Made by a program: the position numbers and the translations under genes
Notes under the pieces: generated by a model
Seen by the model: the letters and a program-made list of their open reading frames with translations, nothing else
Databases searched by the model: none
Told to the model about the DNA's origin: nothing
Assembly (NCBI RefSeq): GCF_003057875.1
Contig: NZ_PYXZ01000010.1
Span: forward strand, 62,001 to 126,000
DNA: 64,000 nucleotides
DNA from: Nocardioides currus
GTDB lineage: Bacteria; Actinomycetota; Actinomycetes; Propionibacteriales; Nocardioidaceae
Direction: 5' to 3'
Shown: one piece after another, positions 51,883-59,947 of the stretch
Layout: each line of letters starts with the position of its first letter
Numbering within the stretch: the first letter of the stretch is position 1

Positions 51883-52191
51883 ATGCGTGACCAGAGCACT
51901 GCGATGAAGTCCCTCGCGGACGCCAACAAGGCCGAGCGGGAGAAGTGGCTCGAGGAGCACTGGCCCGGCAACAGCGAGGTGAACAGCATCCCGAAGGACA
52001 TCGCCGCGCTGACCTTGCAGACCTTCGGCTACATCCCGGGCGTGACCCAGGACGACATCGACGCGCGCAACAAGGAGATTCGCGACCGGATCTACGCCGA
52101 GAGGTTCGGCGGCCGCCTCGAGCTCGACGGGTTCGAGATCGACAACGGCGCGTGGATCCTGCAGCAGGCCGGGGTGATCCCCAGTGTCTGA
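51883..52191 (+). CDS. Hypothetical 102-residue protein in the repair-like group
   Basis: Helical, highly charged start (ANKAEREKWLEEHWPGN), then IPKDIAALTLQTFGYIPGV. No catalytic motif or metal site. Its stop overlaps the start of the nucleotidyltransferase gene, so the two are probably translated together. Not recognised. Confidence 0.65.
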   Translation: MRDQSTAMKSLADANKAEREKWLEEHWPGNSEVNSIPKDIAALTLQTFGYIPGVTQDDIDARNKEIRDRIYAERFGGRLELDGFEIDNGAWILQQAGVIPSV

Positions 52192-52717
52192 CCGACTCCC
52201 GCGCGAGCTCCCGGGCCAGCTCCGGGACGGACTGCCCGGCGATCATCAGGGCGAGGTCGTGGGCTACACCGCGGGCGTCTTCGACCTGCTCCACGTCGGC
52301 CACGTACGCCTCCTCGAGCAGGCCCGCGCCCAATGCGACCGGCTCGTCGTGGGCGTCACCACCGACGAGCTGTGCGAACAGCGCAAGCACAAGACCCCGA
52401 TCATCGGCTACGCCGACCGCGCGGCGATGCTGCGCTCGCTGCGGGTCGTCGACGAGGTGGTCCCGCAGACCGCGATGGACCGCCTTGCGGCCTGGGACGA
52501 GCTGCGGTTCGACGTCACGTTCGTCGGCGACGACTGGAAGGGCACCGAGAGCTGGAAGGAGTACGACGCCCGGTTCGCGCAGCTCGGCGTCCGGGTCGTC
52601 TACTTCTCCTACACCGGCGGGGTGTCCAGCACCCTGCTGCGCGCCCGACTCGCGCCCGACGCCCTCGCGGCCGCCTCCCTCGTTGCCGACGCGTCGAGTC
52701 AGCTGGTCGCGGCATGA
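52184..52717 (+). CDS. Cytidylyltransferase-like nucleotidyltransferase (TagD/RfaE family)
   Basis: A 177-residue enzyme of the HxGH superfamily: GYTAGVFDLLHVGHVRLLEQA at about 27-47 and a second region with VGDDWKG. The family joins a nucleotide to glycerol-3-phosphate, ethanolamine phosphate, heptose or FMN. Its substrate is unknown here. A transferase in a DNA-repair-like group is unexpected; it may modify a cofactor or belong to a different function. Overlaps both neighbours. Confidence 0.8.
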   Translation: MSDRLPRELPGQLRDGLPGDHQGEVVGYTAGVFDLLHVGHVRLLEQARAQCDRLVVGVTTDELCEQRKHKTPIIGYADRAAMLRSLRVVDEVVPQTAMDRLAAWDELRFDVTFVGDDWKGTESWKEYDARFAQLGVRVVYFSYTGGVSSTLLRARLAPDALAAASLVADASSQLVAA

Positions 52718-53019
52718 GCACCGAGGCGTCCGGTCCCGCCGACCGGTACACCCTGCTCGACGCCCAGCGGCGGCCCTACTCGTCAGCGACACCCGGCACG
52801 TGGGGCGGACACCGCGGATCGAAGATCTACGGCCGGCTGGACTGCGCCGCGTCGCGCCGCGCGATCGCGCGAGGCGGCTACGTGAAGCACCGAGTGTTCT
52901 TCGCCGACGAGCAGACCGCGATCGCTGCCGGCTTCCGTCCCTGCGGCACCTGCTGTCCCGAGAAGTACCGCGCCTGGAAGCAGCAGCGCCAGGCGTCCGT
53001 CGACACCGACGGACGATGA
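52714..53019 (+). CDS. Stand-alone Ada-type zinc (metal-binding) domain protein
   Basis: A 101-residue protein matching the N-terminal Ada domain: SKIYGRLDCAASRRAIARGGY, HRVFFADEQTAIAAGFRPCGTCCPEKY. The cysteines in LDC, RPC and TCC are those that form the zinc site, one of which in Ada accepts methyl groups from DNA phosphotriesters. No AraC-type HTH or MGMT domain is attached, unlike Ada. It overlaps the AlkA gene, giving an Ada-plus-AlkA pairing. Confidence 0.82.
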   Translation: MSTEASGPADRYTLLDAQRRPYSSATPGTWGGHRGSKIYGRLDCAASRRAIARGGYVKHRVFFADEQTAIAAGFRPCGTCCPEKYRAWKQQRQASVDTDGR

Positions 53020-53837
53020 CTCCGGGAACGAGTCGGCCGACAGGACTCCCACAGCTCAGGTTGAAGGCGAACGGTCCGTTCAACCCCGATCTCACCATCC
53101 ATGCCCTGGCCGCGCACGCGGTCCCGGGCCTCGACCTGGTCGACCTGCGTCGCCGCCACTATCTGCGCCGCCTTCACATCGACGGCTACGACGTGCTCAT
53201 CGACCTGACCTTCACCACCGCCGGGCTCGTGGCCGGCTGGTCGAGCGCCGCTCAGCCCGCCGCTCAGCCCGCCGCTCAACCTGCCGAGCCATTTGCTCGG
53301 CGGATCGCCGCCCTCTTGGGCGGGTGGTTCGACCTGGACGCGGACGTCGCCCTAATCGACGCCGAGCTGGGCGCTGACACGACCCTCCGCCCCGTCGTGG
53401 CCCGGACGCCGGCGGTGCGGCTGGTCGGCTACCCCTGCGAGTTCGAGGCGGTGGTGGCGACAGTCGTCGGTCAGCAGGTCTCGCTGGCGGCCGCCAGCAC
53501 GTTCCTGGGTCGCCTCGTGGCCGCCACCGGATCGCCTCCGCTCTTGCCTAGCGGACTGTCGGGATTCCCGTCGGCGGCCGAGCTCGCCGCCCTTTCCGTG
53601 GACGAGCTCCAGGCGGTCATCGGGCTCACCCGTGCCCGGTCGCGGACCCTGCATCGGGTTGCCGAGTTGTGGGCCGACGGCTTCACCCTCGCAGGCCTCG
53701 GCCGTGAGAAGGCTCGACGTGCTCTGCTCGAGGTGCCCGGCATCGGCCCCTGGACTGCCGACTATCTCACCGTCCGCGCGCTGCAGGATCCTGACGTCTT
53801 CGCCTGCGGGGACCTGGTCGCCCGCCGAGCATTGGAT
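53016..53837 (+). pseudogene. alkA: alkA-like 3-methyladenine DNA glycosylase, C-terminus lost
   Basis: About 274 codons match AlkA: an N-terminal beta domain, then an HhH-GPD domain (LVGYPCEFEAVVATVVGQQVS; EVPGIGPWTADYLTVRAL; FACGDLVARRAL) with the catalytic Asp266 in GDL. After VARRAL the frame becomes Arg/His-rich noise up to 54482, and the last ~40 residues expected in AlkA are absent. The break coincides with the start of the next coding frame at about 53840. A tripled GCCGCTCAGCC unit lies at 53255-53285. The truncated protein could fold poorly. Confidence 0.72.
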
Positions 53838-53853
53838 CGCTGCGCGCATCGCC

Positions 53854-56151
53854 ATGAACGGCGCCGGCCCCGAAGACGCGACCACGGCCAACGCATCTGG
53901 CGCCACACCCGCCGCTGTGCCGGCGGTGGCCACCTCCAGAACCTCGACCACCGACGCCACGACCACCAGGAGCCGCGTGGGAACCACGCCGGCCGGAGAC
54001 GTCATGGCCGCCTTGATGCGGCTTCGGTTCGCGTCGAACTACCCGACGCTGACCACCGAGCAGGCCCGCAACGCCATCACCATCGCCCAGGTCGCCCGCG
54101 ACCTCGAGGTCCCGCGCTACGGACTGGAAATCGCGATCGCTACCGCGATCCAGGAATCCAAGCTGGTCAACCTCAACAGCGGCGACCGCGACTCCCTCGG
54201 CCTGTTCCAACAGCGCCCGTCCCAGGGGTGGGGGAGCCAGGCACAGATCACCAACCCGGTGCTGGCAGCGCGCGCGTTCTTCGGCCAGGCCGACCACACC
54301 TCCAACCCCGGCCTCCTCGACATCCCCGGCTGGACCAAACTCACCCTCACTGCCGCAGCCCAAGCCGTCCAACGCTCCGGCTACCCCTACGCCTACGCCC
54401 AGTGGGCCGACGTCGCCGACGACATCACCGACCTCCTCGGCGGCGACCTGCCCGACCTGCCCGACACCGGCGACGGCACTGACGGTTCCGCGACCAACGC
54501 CCGCAACTGCGAGTCCGACACCGTCAACCCGATCACCATCGGCACCCTCAACATCCTCGGCGCCGGACACACCGACGGACAGACCGGTGGCGGAAACGAG
54601 AAGGCCGGCTACGAGACCTGGGACAAGCGCCTGCCCGGCGCGCTCAACGCCATCGAGAGCGCCGGCGCCAGCATCGCCGGACTCCAGGAGGTCCACAGTC
54701 CTCAGGCCAAGGCCCTGGCTGAGCGCTACTCCGCCCAATGGGGCATGTACCCAGCCACCGGCAAGACCCAGAACAAGGTGATCTGGGACCGCAACGAGTG
54801 GGAGCAGACCGACGCCCGCCTCATCGAGATCCCCTACTTCGGCGGGAAGAACGTCGGGATGCCGCTGGTCCAACTGACCGGCGCCCCCGACGGCCCCAAC
54901 GCCGGACAAGTCATCTGGGTATGGAGCATCCACAACCCCGCCAACACCAACGGCAAGGCGGCCGGGCACCGCACCGAAGCACTGCGCCGCCAGCTGACCA
55001 CCCTCACCGACCTCGCTGCTGCCGGCGTCCCGGTGGTCATCCTCGGCGACTTCAACGATGGCAAGGACGGCAACAACGCCTCGCACTGCGTCCTCACCCC
55101 GACCATGACCAACGCCTTCGGCGGATCGTCCGAACCCTGCAAGCCGCCCAAGGCCGACGCCCCGATCGACCACATCTACGGCGCCAACCTCAGCTGGTCC
55201 AACGCTCGCGTCGACAACAGCACCACGGCCAACAAGATCGCCGACCACCCCCTCGTGATCGCCACCACCGCCGGCTCGAGCTCCGGCTGCGCGGTCAACA
55301 CCGCCGCCGCCGGCGACTACCACCTCGGGAACGTCAAGCCGCAGCTGGTGCAGCTCGTCAACGTCCTCGCCCCCATGTTCGACATCAAGACCGTCGGCGG
55401 CTATCGCGCCAGCGCCACCGACCCGAACGGCCATCCCGCAGGGCTCGCCGCTGACTTCATGACCACGAGCAAGACCCAAGGCGACCGGCTCGCGGCCTAC
55501 GCCCAGGCCCACGCACGCGAGCTCGGTATCGACTACATCATCTGGTGGCAGCGGATCTGGTCCGTCGCCCGGGCCTCCGAAGGCTGGCGGCCGATGGAGG
55601 ACCGCGGCGGCGACACTGAGAACCACAAGGACCACGTCCACATCAACGTCAAGCCCGGAGCCGTAAGTGATGTGGTCCAGCCCGTCGGCCTCGACGACGC
55701 GGCCTGCGACGAGGTGGTCTACCCGGTCCCCGCCCAGTACGTCGGAACCGACAGGCACAACTGGCACGAGTCCGGCGCCTACTGGAGCAGCTGGCACACG
55801 GGGACTGACTTCTCGGTGCCCTGTGGAACGCCCGTGTACGCCGCTCACGCCGGCACCATCGAAATCGACACCACCCAGCGGCGCTGGGCCGGCCCGCAGC
55901 TGGTCAAGGTCAGCAGCGGCCCGGGAGCCCTCACGACCTGGTACGCCCACATGGAGAAGGTCACCGTCAGCCGCGGCGAGACCGTCCAGCCCGGCCAACA
56001 GATCGGCCTGGCGGGCAAGGAGGGCAACGTCAGCGGCTGCCACCTGCACTTCGAGGTCCATCTGAAGGGCGGCTCGATCTACGGGCCCGACAACGTCGAC
56101 CCGTCCACGTGGCTCGCCGAGAACGCCTCACCACCGAATCGGGCCATTTGA
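53854..56151 (+). CDS. Secreted-type four-domain protein: transglycosylase-like, EEP nuclease, peptidase-like, M23
   Basis: About 765 residues. In order: a lysozyme/transglycosylase-like region (RYGLEIAIATAIQESKLVNLN; LGLFQQRPSQGWG), an endonuclease/exonuclease/phosphatase domain (ITIGTLNILG, AGLQEVHS, VILGDFNDG, DHIYG, IADHPLVI), a domain similar to wall-peptidase C-terminal parts (KTVGGYRASATDPNGHPAGLAADF; DHVHINV), and an M23 LytM domain (WHTGTDFSVP, GCHLHFEVH). No signal peptide is visible; the start is unclear (ATG 53854 or 54004) because the 5' end abuts the broken alkA. Probably a conjugation wall enzyme, 5'-truncated. Confidence 0.78.
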   Translation: MNGAGPEDATTANASGATPAAVPAVATSRTSTTDATTTRSRVGTTPAGDVMAALMRLRFASNYPTLTTEQARNAITIAQVARDLEVPRYGLEIAIATAIQESKLVNLNSGDRDSLGLFQQRPSQGWGSQAQITNPVLAARAFFGQADHTSNPGLLDIPGWTKLTLTAAAQAVQRSGYPYAYAQWADVADDITDLLGGDLPDLPDTGDGTDGSATNARNCESDTVNPITIGTLNILGAGHTDGQTGGGNEKAGYETWDKRLPGALNAIESAGASIAGLQEVHSPQAKALAERYSAQWGMYPATGKTQNKVIWDRNEWEQTDARLIEIPYFGGKNVGMPLVQLTGAPDGPNAGQVIWVWSIHNPANTNGKAAGHRTEALRRQLTTLTDLAAAGVPVVILGDFNDGKDGNNASHCVLTPTMTNAFGGSSEPCKPPKADAPIDHIYGANLSWSNARVDNSTTANKIADHPLVIATTAGSSSGCAVNTAAAGDYHLGNVKPQLVQLVNVLAPMFDIKTVGGYRASATDPNGHPAGLAADFMTTSKTQGDRLAAYAQAHARELGIDYIIWWQRIWSVARASEGWRPMEDRGGDTENHKDHVHINVKPGAVSDVVQPVGLDDAACDEVVYPVPAQYVGTDRHNWHESGAYWSSWHTGTDFSVPCGTPVYAAHAGTIEIDTTQRRWAGPQLVKVSSGPGALTTWYAHMEKVTVSRGETVQPGQQIGLAGKEGNVSGCHLHFEVHLKGGSIYGPDNVDPSTWLAENASPPNRAI

Positions 56152-56248
56152 CTCCTCGCCGGTGATCGCACCGGCCACCTCCACCGACATAGGTGGCTAG
56201 CGGACCCACGACACCCGCGAGAGCCGAGCACACCCGGAGGTGGCAGCG

Positions 56249-56851
56249 ATGCAACGAGAACGACGACGAGATCCCTACCCCTGGACCTGGGAGATCCCGC
56301 TGGCGATCACAGTGGCGACCCTGCTGGTGGTCGTCCTCGGCATCCAGCTCGGCCGATCAGTCGCGAACCTGCTCGCCGGCGCAGGATGGACTTGGCCCGA
56401 CCCCAACGCCGGCACCTTCCCATCCCCGATCGGCACCGCGTTCTGGACCAGCCTCCCCGGGGTCCTGGGCGGCCACGCCGACGCTGGGCTGCCGACCCCG
56501 ACCCCGGACGGCCTGGCCGGCCGCGGTCTGGTCTGGACGAGCCTCGCGATCACCGAGCTCTCGGTGCTGACCGCCACCATCTGGGTCGGCGTGTGGGCCT
56601 ACCAACGCTGGGGTCCCGGGCGCATGCGCGGCATGGCGACGCCTGCTGAGGCCGAGAAGCTCCTCGGCGTCACCCGCCTCCGCAAGGTCGCCGGCATCGT
56701 CCGCCCCGACCTCTACGGCAAGCACGCCGCGACCGCAGCCGGGCCGCTGCAGCGCACCGCAGGCGACACCACCGAGCAACCCGGGCCGCAGCTCGGCCAC
56801 GGGCTCAGCCCGTGGCTACTCGACGGCCGCCGAACGAAGGAGGACCGATGA
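56249..56851 (+). CDS. Membrane protein upstream of T4CP-like ATPase
   Basis: A 200-residue protein with two spans (about 15-37 and 92-118), the first after a basic start (QRERRRDPYPW). The C-terminal half is cytoplasmic and starts with GPGRMRGMATPAEAEKLLGVTRL. It has GGAGG eight bases upstream. Since the following T4CP-like protein has no membrane spans, this one may supply its membrane anchor. This pairing is inferred from gene order. Coupled to the next gene by a stop/start overlap. Confidence 0.65.
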   Translation: MQRERRRDPYPWTWEIPLAITVATLLVVVLGIQLGRSVANLLAGAGWTWPDPNAGTFPSPIGTAFWTSLPGVLGGHADAGLPTPTPDGLAGRGLVWTSLAITELSVLTATIWVGVWAYQRWGPGRMRGMATPAEAEKLLGVTRLRKVAGIVRPDLYGKHAATAAGPLQRTAGDTTEQPGPQLGHGLSPWLLDGRRTKEDR

Positions 56852-57144
56852 ACGACGGAACCTACGAGCGACGAATCCCTGGCAGACCGACCCTCCGATC
56901 CCAGATCCAGAGCCGGGTCGGTGGCGTGATCTGCCGCTATCGCGGACACCGCCCAGTCCTTGTCGAAACCCACTACTACGTGTCCGCCGGACCGGTGGAA
57001 CTCGTCGGCGAGGGCCGCGACCTGCTCTCTGACCTCACGTTCCCAGCCCTCGGCCGCCGTGGCGAGGAGCGCCACGGTCGCGAGGTCATCTGCCGCCGCT
57101 GCCTCGCGCCGTGCGGCGACACGATCCCCGAGGCGACGCGATGA
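56848..57144 (+). CDS. Hypothetical 98-residue protein with cysteine cluster
   Basis: AAGGAGGACC precedes ATG 56848. The protein is basic, with a C-terminal CRRCLAPCGD cluster plus an upstream Cys, fitting a small zinc site. Overlaps the membrane protein gene before and the T4CP-like gene after. No family recognised. Confidence 0.6.
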   Translation: MNDGTYERRIPGRPTLRSQIQSRVGGVICRYRGHRPVLVETHYYVSAGPVELVGEGRDLLSDLTFPALGRRGEERHGREVICRRCLAPCGDTIPEATR

Positions 57145-58631
57145 AGCTGAGGTTCGACCCGTGGGATGTCGGCTGGCGGATCGGCGACGCGCACGAGCCG
57201 CGTGGCGGCGAGCTGTGGGTGCCGTGGGACCGAACCGCCGGCGTGATCGGCCCCCAGGGCTCCGGCAAGACGCTCGACCTGCTCACCCCGGCGTTGCTGG
57301 GTGCCCCGGGGGCTGCCCTGGTGACGCTGACGAAGGTCGAGGACCTGCTGCTCAGCCTCACCGAACGCTCTCGCGATGACCGGCCGTGCGTCGTGCTCGA
57401 CCCCTTCGGGCTGGCCGAGGGCGTCGTCGACGAGCTGATCTGGGACCCGGTCGCTGGCTGCGTGGACCCCAAGGTGGCCGAGCGGCGAGCCAAGGCCTTC
57501 ACCGCGGGCACAGTCAAGGGCGCGATCAACGGCGGCACCGGAGACGAGGCGGCCCGGTTCTACGCCGCCGAGTCGGCCAAGGTGCTGCAGGGCTACTTCC
57601 ACGCAGCGGCGCTGACCGGCAAGACCCTCGAGGACATCCTGCAGTGGGTCGCCAACCCAACGGCAGCCACCCAGCCGATGGAGATCCTCCGGCGCCACCC
57701 GCACGCCGAGCCGTTCTGGCACGGCCTGCTGCACGGTGCGCTCAACGGGGACGACCGCACCGCCGGCAACACCATCACCACCGTGCAGCAGGCCGTCAGC
57801 CTGTTCTTCCAGGCCGACATCCGCCGCCGCTGCGTACCGAGCCACGGAAAGCCAGCGACCGACCTAGCCGACGTGATCCGTCGCCGCGGCACCATCTACA
57901 TGCTCGGCCGCGAAGATCCCTACGCCTCGGCCAGCCCGCTCATGACCGCGGTCGCCGAGCACGTGCTGGACACCGGCCTAGTCCTGGCCAACAACTCCCC
58001 CTGGGGCGGCCGGCTGTGCCCGCCGCTGGTCTCGGTGCTAGACGAGCTGCCGTCGACGGCACCGCTGCCGACTCTGCGGACCCGGATGGCCAACGAGCGC
58101 GCACTGGGCCTGTCGTTCATCTGGGCCGCCCAGACCCGCCCCCAGCTGACCAGCATCTTCGGCGAACACGAGGCCCGCGCCCTGCTCGGCCTCACCAACA
58201 CCCTGGTGATGTTCGGCGGATCCAAGGACGTCGCTTTCAACCAGGAGATCTCCGATCTGCTCGGCACCGTACGCATCGGCCGCGTCACCCACTCCAGCGG
58301 AGGGTTCAACGGTGGCGGCCGCAGCTTCTCCGGCGACGACATCCCGATCATGCGGCCCGAGGAGGTCCGTCAGTTGCCCGAGCGGCGAGCCCTGGTGATC
58401 GCCGAGAACGGCAAACCGATCATCGCCAAGCTCCACCGCTGCGTCGAGGGAAAGGCCGGCGAGCGGCTCCTGGCCGACCAGCGCGCTCTGCGGGCGCGGC
58501 TCACCACCGACCGGCGCATGGTCATCACCCCCGAGGCCCGGGCGGCGGCCGCCATCGTCGCGGCGCGCCAGAAGGGCTTGATCGACGACGACACCGACCG
58601 GGACGCGAACTATCCCGTCAGCGAGGAGTAA
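57141..58631 (+). CDS. TraG/VirD4-type coupling ATPase (T4CP), soluble form
   Basis: A 496-residue P-loop ATPase that would bring DNA-protein complexes to a secretion channel. Walker A is GPQGSGKT at about 36-43, Walker B LVSVLDELPS at about 293-302, and a TraM-recognition-like region includes GLSFIWAAQTRPQL. It lacks N-terminal membrane spans common in VirD4, which may be provided by the protein at 56249. The ATG overlaps the previous stop. It supports the conjugative nature of the element, even though no VirB4 is visible. Confidence 0.85.
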   Translation: MKLRFDPWDVGWRIGDAHEPRGGELWVPWDRTAGVIGPQGSGKTLDLLTPALLGAPGAALVTLTKVEDLLLSLTERSRDDRPCVVLDPFGLAEGVVDELIWDPVAGCVDPKVAERRAKAFTAGTVKGAINGGTGDEAARFYAAESAKVLQGYFHAAALTGKTLEDILQWVANPTAATQPMEILRRHPHAEPFWHGLLHGALNGDDRTAGNTITTVQQAVSLFFQADIRRRCVPSHGKPATDLADVIRRRGTIYMLGREDPYASASPLMTAVAEHVLDTGLVLANNSPWGGRLCPPLVSVLDELPSTAPLPTLRTRMANERALGLSFIWAAQTRPQLTSIFGEHEARALLGLTNTLVMFGGSKDVAFNQEISDLLGTVRIGRVTHSSGGFNGGGRSFSGDDIPIMRPEEVRQLPERRALVIAENGKPIIAKLHRCVEGKAGERLLADQRALRARLTTDRRMVITPEARAAAAIVAARQKGLIDDDTDRDANYPVSEE

Positions 58632-58634
58632 GAA

Positions 58635-59330
58635 GTGACGACCGAGCAGGCCCGCAGGGCCGCCCCCACACCCATGGTCTACGCGTTCCCCGTCCCGGGG
58701 GAGCACGTCCGGCTGGCCTACCGCGAGCTCCACATCGCCATCAACGGCACCGAGGAGCAGAAAAAAGCCCTGGGAAACCATGCCCTCCTGCCCCGGCCGT
58801 GGGAGCCGGCCAGCTGCCTCGACCCCGAGCTGCGGCACCAACTGTGGGAATGGCTCGAGGACGTCGTGACCTGGCTCAACCGGGAGTACACCTGGGACGT
58901 CTCCGGCCTCATCCCCAACTGCTGGCCGCTGCACCCCCACCTGGTCCACGAGACCGCAGTCCTGGCCGACCAACGCCGGCGAGCCGGATTGGCTATGACC
59001 AGCGACGCGCTCGAGGAATGGCACCGCTACTGCCTTCCCGCGTTCACCGACCGCATGCGCAACCGGCTCCGCGCCCACTGCGACGACGAGCACAAGACCT
59101 GGCCCGGCAAGCCCCGGCACAACGAGCACCTCGGCGAGGCCAGCGCCGAGCGCCGGGAGAACGCCTTCGCCCACGACGTCGACACCCTGACCCACGGCCG
59201 CCGCGCGCACGAGCAACCCGAACCCGCCCGGCCGCGGCTCGCCGAGGTTGACCTGGAGACCGGCGAGATCAAGGAAGACTCGCTCGGCGCCCAGCCCCGC
59301 ACCCGCACCGAGAAGGGACCGAGAGAGTGA
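58635..59330 (+). CDS. Hypothetical 231-residue protein after T4CP
   Basis: Begins MTTEQARRAAPTPMVYAFPVPGEH with a GTG three bases after the T4CP stop. The middle part has WEWLEDVVTWLNREYTWDVSGLIPNCWPLHPHL and HRYCLPAFTDRMRNRL; the end is Pro/Glu-rich. This type often follows T4CP genes in actinobacterial elements as I recall, possibly as an accessory factor, but no function is known. Overlaps the next gene. Confidence 0.65.
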   Translation: MTTEQARRAAPTPMVYAFPVPGEHVRLAYRELHIAINGTEEQKKALGNHALLPRPWEPASCLDPELRHQLWEWLEDVVTWLNREYTWDVSGLIPNCWPLHPHLVHETAVLADQRRRAGLAMTSDALEEWHRYCLPAFTDRMRNRLRAHCDDEHKTWPGKPRHNEHLGEASAERRENAFAHDVDTLTHGRRAHEQPEPARPRLAEVDLETGEIKEDSLGAQPRTRTEKGPRE

Positions 59331-59947
59331 CAGGCGAGGCGCCGACCCACCAGACGATCACGCTCAAGGAGCGTTCGGAGGCCATCGGGCGAGCCAAGCG
59401 CGCACTCAAGGCCCTCGGGGAGCACCCGAGCTCCAGCAAGAAGGAGCTCGGCCGCGCCCGCGAGCACGTCAATGCCTGCTACTCCCACGGATCCGGCGAG
59501 TACGTCTGGAACGCGGTGACCCAGATCGAGGCAATGGTCGAGCACCGCTACGGCGTCCCTGCCGCCGACGAGCAGCGCCAGCTGACGAAGCCGGTGCTGG
59601 CCTCGAGGAGCCTGCGACAGCCAGCCGCGGCCGCCGCGGCGAGGACCGCGAGATCCCATCGACGCAGGCGAGGTCCGCCGGCTACGACCCTGCAGGCGGC
59701 GGCCTCGCACCGGCACAGGCGCGATGACCGCTCCGCAGTCGGGGAATCGCGTCCGAAACAGCCTCAGAGCGCCGCTGGACGACCGCAAACTGCCCGTGTG
59801 CGCGCCCGAGAGGCAGGCTGGTTGTGTGAGAGCGATTCTGAGCGATGCCGGCGCAGGGCCGATCACGACTTCCAGCCATGGATGACACGGTTCGCTACAC
59901 GGTCCTCGCGCTGGTCGTTCTCGCCTACGTCGGCGGCGGCGTGCTAG
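59327..59947 (+). CDS. Hypothetical protein, second half possibly frameshifted
   Basis: The first ~85 residues are convincing (HQTITLKERSEAIGRAKRALKALGEH; YVWNAVTQIEAMVEHRYGV). From about 59600 the frame becomes Arg/Ala-rich with poor codon character, while the frame one base over reads GLEEPATASRGRRGEDREIP and ends at 59727, more like protein. A frameshift near 59590-59600 would explain this and leave 59728-59877 as the promoter region of the M48 gene. Function unknown. Confidence 0.45.
   Translation: MTGEAPTHQTITLKERSEAIGRAKRALKALGEHPSSSKKELGRAREHVNACYSHGSGEYVWNAVTQIEAMVEHRYGVPAADEQRQLTKPVLASRSLRQPAAAAAARTARSHRRRRGPPATTLQAAASHRHRRDDRSAVGESRPKQPQSAAGRPQTARVRAREAGWLCESDSERCRRRADHDFQPWMTRFATRSSRWSFSPTSAAAC

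Noticed and set aside
53767-56061. A 764-codon antisense frame under the four-domain enzyme
   Set aside because: Low-complexity Gly/Val/Asp composition, no motif; the sense strand has four recognisable domains.
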